Source of the DNA: an archaeon
GTDB lineage: Archaea > Nanoarchaeota > Nanoarchaeia > Pacearchaeales > GW2011-AR1
NCBI GenBank assembly: GCA_030639395.1
Contig: DAOWCW010000037.1
Coordinates: forward strand, 1 to 7,703
Direction of reading: 5' to 3'
DNA: 7,703 nt
The notes under the pieces were generated by a model. That model was not told the DNA's origin. It saw nothing but the letters and a program-made list of their open reading frames with translations, and did not search any database. Shown one piece after another: positions 5,226 through 7,703 of the stretch (position 1 is the stretch's first letter; the number at the start of each line of letters is the position of its first letter). The translations under genes were made by a program, and so were the position numbers.

Positions 5226-5876
5226 ATGCTAAAATCAAAAAGACACGTGTTCTGGGAAGCACTCATAATCACAATAGTAATTTTCCTAGCAGGACTATTC
5301 CTCGGGATGCTAATAGAAGCTGGTAATTCAAATAAAATATCTAATTTATATCTTCAATCCGAAATCAGCCTAAGCGACGCAACCGCAACATCCCGTCTAA
5401 TCGAAAGCAGGGATTTAGATTGCGAAGCAATTAAAGAAAACAACATCAAGGTAGCAAATAGAATATACGAAGAAGCAAAATTACTAGAACTCTACGAAGA
5501 TTCAGGAAAACTGACAGACTCAATGAAACTCCTTCATAAAAAATACGACCTACTTAGATCTATCCTATGGACATCAAGCCAAAAGTCCTTAGACAGATGC
5601 AAAAATTACAACCTAATAATCTACCTCTATGAATATGGCACAGAAGACACCAGTAAAAAAGCAACACAAAATGTATGGTCAAAAATACTCCTAGATATCA
5701 AAACCCAAGCCCACGACATATTATTAATTCCAATAGCAGCAAACCAGAATCTAACAACGACAGAATATCTAATCGAAGAATATAAAGTTAAACAACTTCC
5801 AGCCTTGGTAATCAACAACGACCAAATCCTCTACGAGCTAGAAAATGCAACACCAGTGCTACAACTCCTAAATTAA
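5226..5876 (+). CDS. Membrane-anchored protein with a thioredoxin-like C-terminal domain lacking CXXC
   Basis: Function unknown. With the ATG at 5226 (2 nt after the last base of the glycosyltransferase stop) the protein has 216 aa; an in-frame GTG at 5205 would overlap the upstream gene and is less likely. A basic start (KSKRH) and one membrane helix (about 11-30) put the rest probably outside. A helical region (about 35-120) follows, then a strand YNLIIYLYEYG (128-138) and, near the end, LIPIAAN and KVKQLPALVIN, with P192 at the place of the thioredoxin cis-Pro. No CXXC follows the first strand, so redox activity through that motif is excluded; single cysteines at 66 and 125 could pair. I recall similar membrane proteins in Pacearchaeota/Woesearchaeota, but this is unverified. 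The operon position suggests a link with surface glycan export or assembly. Confidence 0.75.
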   Translation: MLKSKRHVFWEALIITIVIFLAGLFLGMLIEAGNSNKISNLYLQSEISLSDATATSRLIESRDLDCEAIKENNIKVANRIYEEAKLLELYEDSGKLTDSMKLLHKKYDLLRSILWTSSQKSLDRCKNYNLIIYLYEYGTEDTSKKATQNVWSKILLDIKTQAHDILLIPIAANQNLTTTEYLIEEYKVKQLPALVINNDQILYELENATPVLQLLN

Positions 5877-5899
5877 CCTATATATCCAACCACATATTT

Positions 5900-5908
5900 G
5901 TTTAAAAA
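5900..5908 (+). promoter_or_regulatory. TATA-like box of the MBF1-like gene
   Basis: GTTTAAAAA is centred about 27 nt before the ATG at 5931 in the 54-bp gap after the preceding gene. There is no Shine-Dalgarno, so a leaderless transcript is likely. Confidence 0.5.
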
Positions 5909-5930
5909 ATAAAATTTGCTACTATTAATC

Positions 5931-6707
5931 ATGATATGCATAATATGCAAAAAAACCCCAGAAGAAACAACTCTCTATCCAGGAATTCAGGCAACAGAAA
6001 TGGTCAACATTTGTGAAGAGTGTGCCGAAGATCAAAAAATTCCAATCATAAGAAAACCTTCTCAGTCCCAACTAACTCAAGCCGACAAAACATACTCCGT
6101 CAGAGAACGCCTAGACAGAATGTCGGGAAGACGCGATTCAACTGAAATAAGTGACGACCAAATAGTAACTCAACGAAATCTCTCAAAACTCAGAATGCCA
6201 AAACCAAAACAAAACCACCCAGAAGTACTAGACAATTATTACTGGACACTGAACATGGCAAGACGACGAACCAAAATGACACTCTCTCAACTCGCCAAAA
6301 AAATAGACACAACATCCTACGCAATCCAAGAAATAGAAAAAGGCATCCTCCCTAAAGACTTCAAAGAAATATTCCTAAAACTCGAAGCCCTCCTAGGAAT
6401 CAATCTCCTAAAAATACATCAACCAGAAATCAACTTCGTTCGAAAAAATCAAGACCAAGAAAAAGAAATACTAAAAATAGTAGCTGATAAAATGAAAAAC
6501 CCAGAAGTTGCACTAGAAGAATACGAAGAAATAGAAGAAGCCGAAGAAAAAATAGACCTAGAAGAAATAAGATTATCAAGAAGAAAAAATCTAAAAGATG
6601 TAACTTTAAATGATTTGGTCGATAGAAAGAAAGCACGAGAAAAATACAAACTACAAACAAAACAAAACGAAATACTTGGCGACGAGATAGATCTCGATGA
6701 ATTATAG
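5931..6707 (+). CDS. MBF1-like transcription factor: zinc ribbon plus helix-turn-helix, extended acidic tail
   Basis: Probable transcriptional coactivator or DNA-binding regulator of the multiprotein bridging factor 1 family. The ATG at 5931 places C3-x2-C6 right at the N-terminus; with C28-x2-C31 these form a zinc ribbon. An upstream in-frame TTG (5916) is unlikely. A basic linker (about 55-97) leads to the Cro/C1-type HTH (about 104-160), with LSQLAKKIDTTSYAIQEIEK as recognition core and a hydrophobic end LEALLGINLLKI. The C-terminal 95 residues are very rich in Glu/Asp/Lys and probably form a helix or coiled coil ending in DEIDLDEL. At 258 aa it is longer than usual archaeal MBF1 (roughly 150-170 aa from memory). 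It has its own TATA-like box. Its stop is interleaved with that of the convergent small zinc protein gene, the two coding regions overlapping by 6 bp. Confidence 0.82.
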   Translation: MICIICKKTPEETTLYPGIQATEMVNICEECAEDQKIPIIRKPSQSQLTQADKTYSVRERLDRMSGRRDSTEISDDQIVTQRNLSKLRMPKPKQNHPEVLDNYYWTLNMARRRTKMTLSQLAKKIDTTSYAIQEIEKGILPKDFKEIFLKLEALLGINLLKIHQPEINFVRKNQDQEKEILKIVADKMKNPEVALEEYEEIEEAEEKIDLEEIRLSRRKNLKDVTLNDLVDRKKAREKYKLQTKQNEILGDEIDLDEL

Positions 6708-6890
6708 AGACTTATAATCATCTTTTGCAATTAACTTAGTCAATCTATAATCAATATCAGGCGTCTCATCATGCCACCCAGGACACTCATCATTAACATC
6801 CAAATCTCCACCACAATCAGGACAAATTCCCAACTCAACCCATTCATTAAAACTTTTCGTAATATTTTCTAAACTAAATCCATTACTCAT
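6702..6890 (-). CDS. Small zinc-binding protein, 62 aa, co-transcribed with the RPA-like gene
   Basis: Function unknown. C23-x2-C26 within GICPDCGGDL and C36 with H40 in ECPGWHDE form a likely single zinc site of the CCCH type. A helix rich in polar residues precedes it, and a short charged C-terminus follows. The ATG (6888-6890) comes 1 nt after the stop of the RPA-like gene on the same strand, so the two form an operon and are probably translated in sequence. It may assist the OB-fold protein in nucleic-acid binding, an inference from position only. It is too small to assign to a named family by eye, but the metal motif and tight coupling make it a real gene. Confidence 0.75.
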   Translation of the reverse strand: MSNGFSLENITKSFNEWVELGICPDCGGDLDVNDECPGWHDETPDIDYRLTKLIAKDDYKSL

Positions 6891-6891
6891 T

Positions 6892-7518
6892 TTATCCTAA
6901 ATATCTCAACCGTCCAGGTCTCGGCTCATAAACCAAACCCTCTTCCAGCAACTTCTTAATCTCGACCTCAATCCCCTCAGGAGCAGCCTCAATATCCATA
7001 ACCAACGCCTCTCTATCAATCCCGCCATCAGCCTCAGCACCCTTAATCTTATCTAAAACCATATTCTTAACTGCAGTATCTCCTCCCTCAACTTCAGGCA
7101 TATCCTTCCTCGCATTCTGAATCTCCAACTTCCTAACCAACAACCATCTCGCATCAACCTTCTTCACAACCTCAGGAATCATATAAATCTCCCCATTCCA
7201 TTCTCTCATATTCCCAATAATCTGCAAACTATCCCCCTGCATAATATGTTTAACCCTCTCAATATCCTCACCAAAAACCTTCAACTTCAACTGCCCCGAC
7301 GCATCATCAATAGTCAAACTCGCAAAACTCTTTTCCCCCTCTTGCACAAACTTATCAACACAATTTGCCAAAATATTAACTCTTACTACTTTCTTATTAC
7401 CCAGTTCCAAAAACAAAAATTTTCCCTCATCCATTATCGGCACACCATTCAAAACATCTCCAATCCTAAGCTTATATGCCGTATTTCGTTTCCTGATTTC
7501 AGTAGTTGTTTCTGCCAT
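6892..7518 (-). CDS. RPA-like OB-fold single-stranded DNA-binding protein (RPA32-like)
   Basis: Probable subunit of the archaeal replication protein A system, coating single-stranded DNA in replication and repair. The N-terminal half (about 15-120) reads as an OB-fold: KLRIGDVLNGVPI as first strand, FASLTIDDASGQLKLKVFG (65-83) as central strands, GDSLQIIGNMREWNGEIYM (95-113) as later strands. A linker rich in Lys/Glu/Asp (about 130-148) leads to a C-terminal winged helix (about 150-206), ending in LLEEGLVYEPRPGRLRYLG, the layout of RPA32 (OB-fold plus wHTH). At 208 aa the length fits. The ATG at 7518 has a TATA-like box about 26 nt upstream, separate from the gene further upstream. A general OB-fold regulator is the main alternative. 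The small zinc protein follows after 1 nt. Confidence 0.82.
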   Translation of the reverse strand: MAETTTEIRKRNTAYKLRIGDVLNGVPIMDEGKFLFLELGNKKVVRVNILANCVDKFVQEGEKSFASLTIDDASGQLKLKVFGEDIERVKHIMQGDSLQIIGNMREWNGEIYMIPEVVKKVDARWLLVRKLEIQNARKDMPEVEGGDTAVKNMVLDKIKGAEADGGIDREALVMDIEAAPEGIEVEIKKLLEEGLVYEPRPGRLRYLG

Positions 7519-7539
7519 GTTTCAAAATATTAAATCCAC

Positions 7540-7548
7540 TTTATAAGT
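7540..7548 (-). promoter_or_regulatory. TATA-like box of the RPA-like operon
   Basis: On the minus strand this reads ACTTATAAAG, taking one extra flanking base, centred about 26 nt before the ATG at 7518 and lying in the 45-bp gap after the upstream gene. The spacing matches the other promoters proposed here. Confidence 0.5.
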
Positions 7549-7563
7549 ATTATTGAGATTGAG

Positions 7564-7703
7564 TTAAAGTTTGTCCAGCTCGGTCAAACTCCCACCTTTA
7601 ACCAACCTTCCAAATTTCTCACCAGCACAATAAAGAAAACTAGGATCAAACCCAATTCCTTCATGCCAAGAATTAACAACAAGAGTAGAATTTTTCTCAG
7701 ATA
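7564..7703 (-). CDS. C-terminal end of an unrecognised protein, 5' part outside the window
   Basis: The frame that ends at TAA (7566-7564 on the minus strand) is open to the window edge and gives 45 residues, including VVNSWHEGIGFDPSFLYCAG and then KFGRLVKGGSLTELDKL. This is protein-like: it has Trp, Gly and Pro in a plausible fold, its G/T-rich codons match the other minus-strand genes, and it ends just before the RPA-like promoter. I cannot name the family from this part. It lies upstream of the RPA-like gene on the same strand, but the TATA-like box between them suggests separate transcription. Confidence 0.6.
   Translation of the reverse strand, partial: SEKNSTLVVNSWHEGIGFDPSFLYCAGEKFGRLVKGGSLTELDKL

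Noticed and set aside
6683..6696. CGAGAT-AG-ATCTCG inverted repeat as a bidirectional terminator
   Set aside because: The loop is only 2 nt, there is no T-run after it, and it lies within coding sequence.
6430..6730. Two minus-strand open frames of 76 and 93 codons
   Set aside because: They are antisense to the acidic tail of the MBF1-like gene; their Leu/Phe/Ser-rich products come from Glu/Lys codons read backward.

Overview
The window reads as a compact, AT-rich archaeal chromosome segment, most like a DPANN-type lineage (Pacearchaeota/Woesearchaeota-like). The support is an archaeal/eukaryotic-type release factor (aRF1) with NIKS and GGQ motifs, an MBF1-type zinc-ribbon/HTH protein, an archaeal RPA-like OB-fold protein, and TATA-like boxes centred about 26 nt upstream of start codons with no Shine-Dalgarno (the leaderless archaeal pattern). 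The lineage assignment is inference from protein content.

Layout, left to right. (1) aRF1, entering from outside the window, is followed by a small orphan gene of unlike base composition. (2) Two minus-strand genes encode membrane-anchored extracytoplasmic glycan enzymes: a short NodB/DUF2334-like deacetylase and a GH3 (NagZ-like) glycosidase. The gap between them holds repeats of a kind familiar from environmental bacterial genomes. (3) scpB is divergent from the GH3 gene and shares a symmetric TATA box with it. The 3' end of scpB is present twice: the functional copy ends in a sequence of different codon style, and the displaced original-style end lies about 200 bp downstream, beyond a hairpin and a 4 x 16 bp tandem array. 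(4) After a heptamer array and a perfect 12-bp inverted repeat over the start codon comes a membrane GT2 glycosyltransferase, followed 1 nt later by a membrane-anchored thioredoxin-fold-like protein. (5) An MBF1-like regulator converges on a minus-strand pair, RPA-like protein plus small zinc-binding protein. (6) The right edge holds the C-terminal end of an unrecognised minus-strand gene.

Functionally the window mixes information processing (termination, chromosome segregation, ssDNA binding, transcription) with cell-surface glycan synthesis and breakdown (GT2, GH3, deacetylase). The plus strand is strikingly rich in C over G and A over T whichever strand is coding, so minus-strand proteins are rich in D/V/G/F and plus-strand proteins in K/N/T/I. 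Two stretches break this rule, the orphan gene at 961-1395 and the replacement end of scpB; both look like recent arrivals or inversions. The scpB 3' end and its repeat-bearing insert are the most unusual part of the window.
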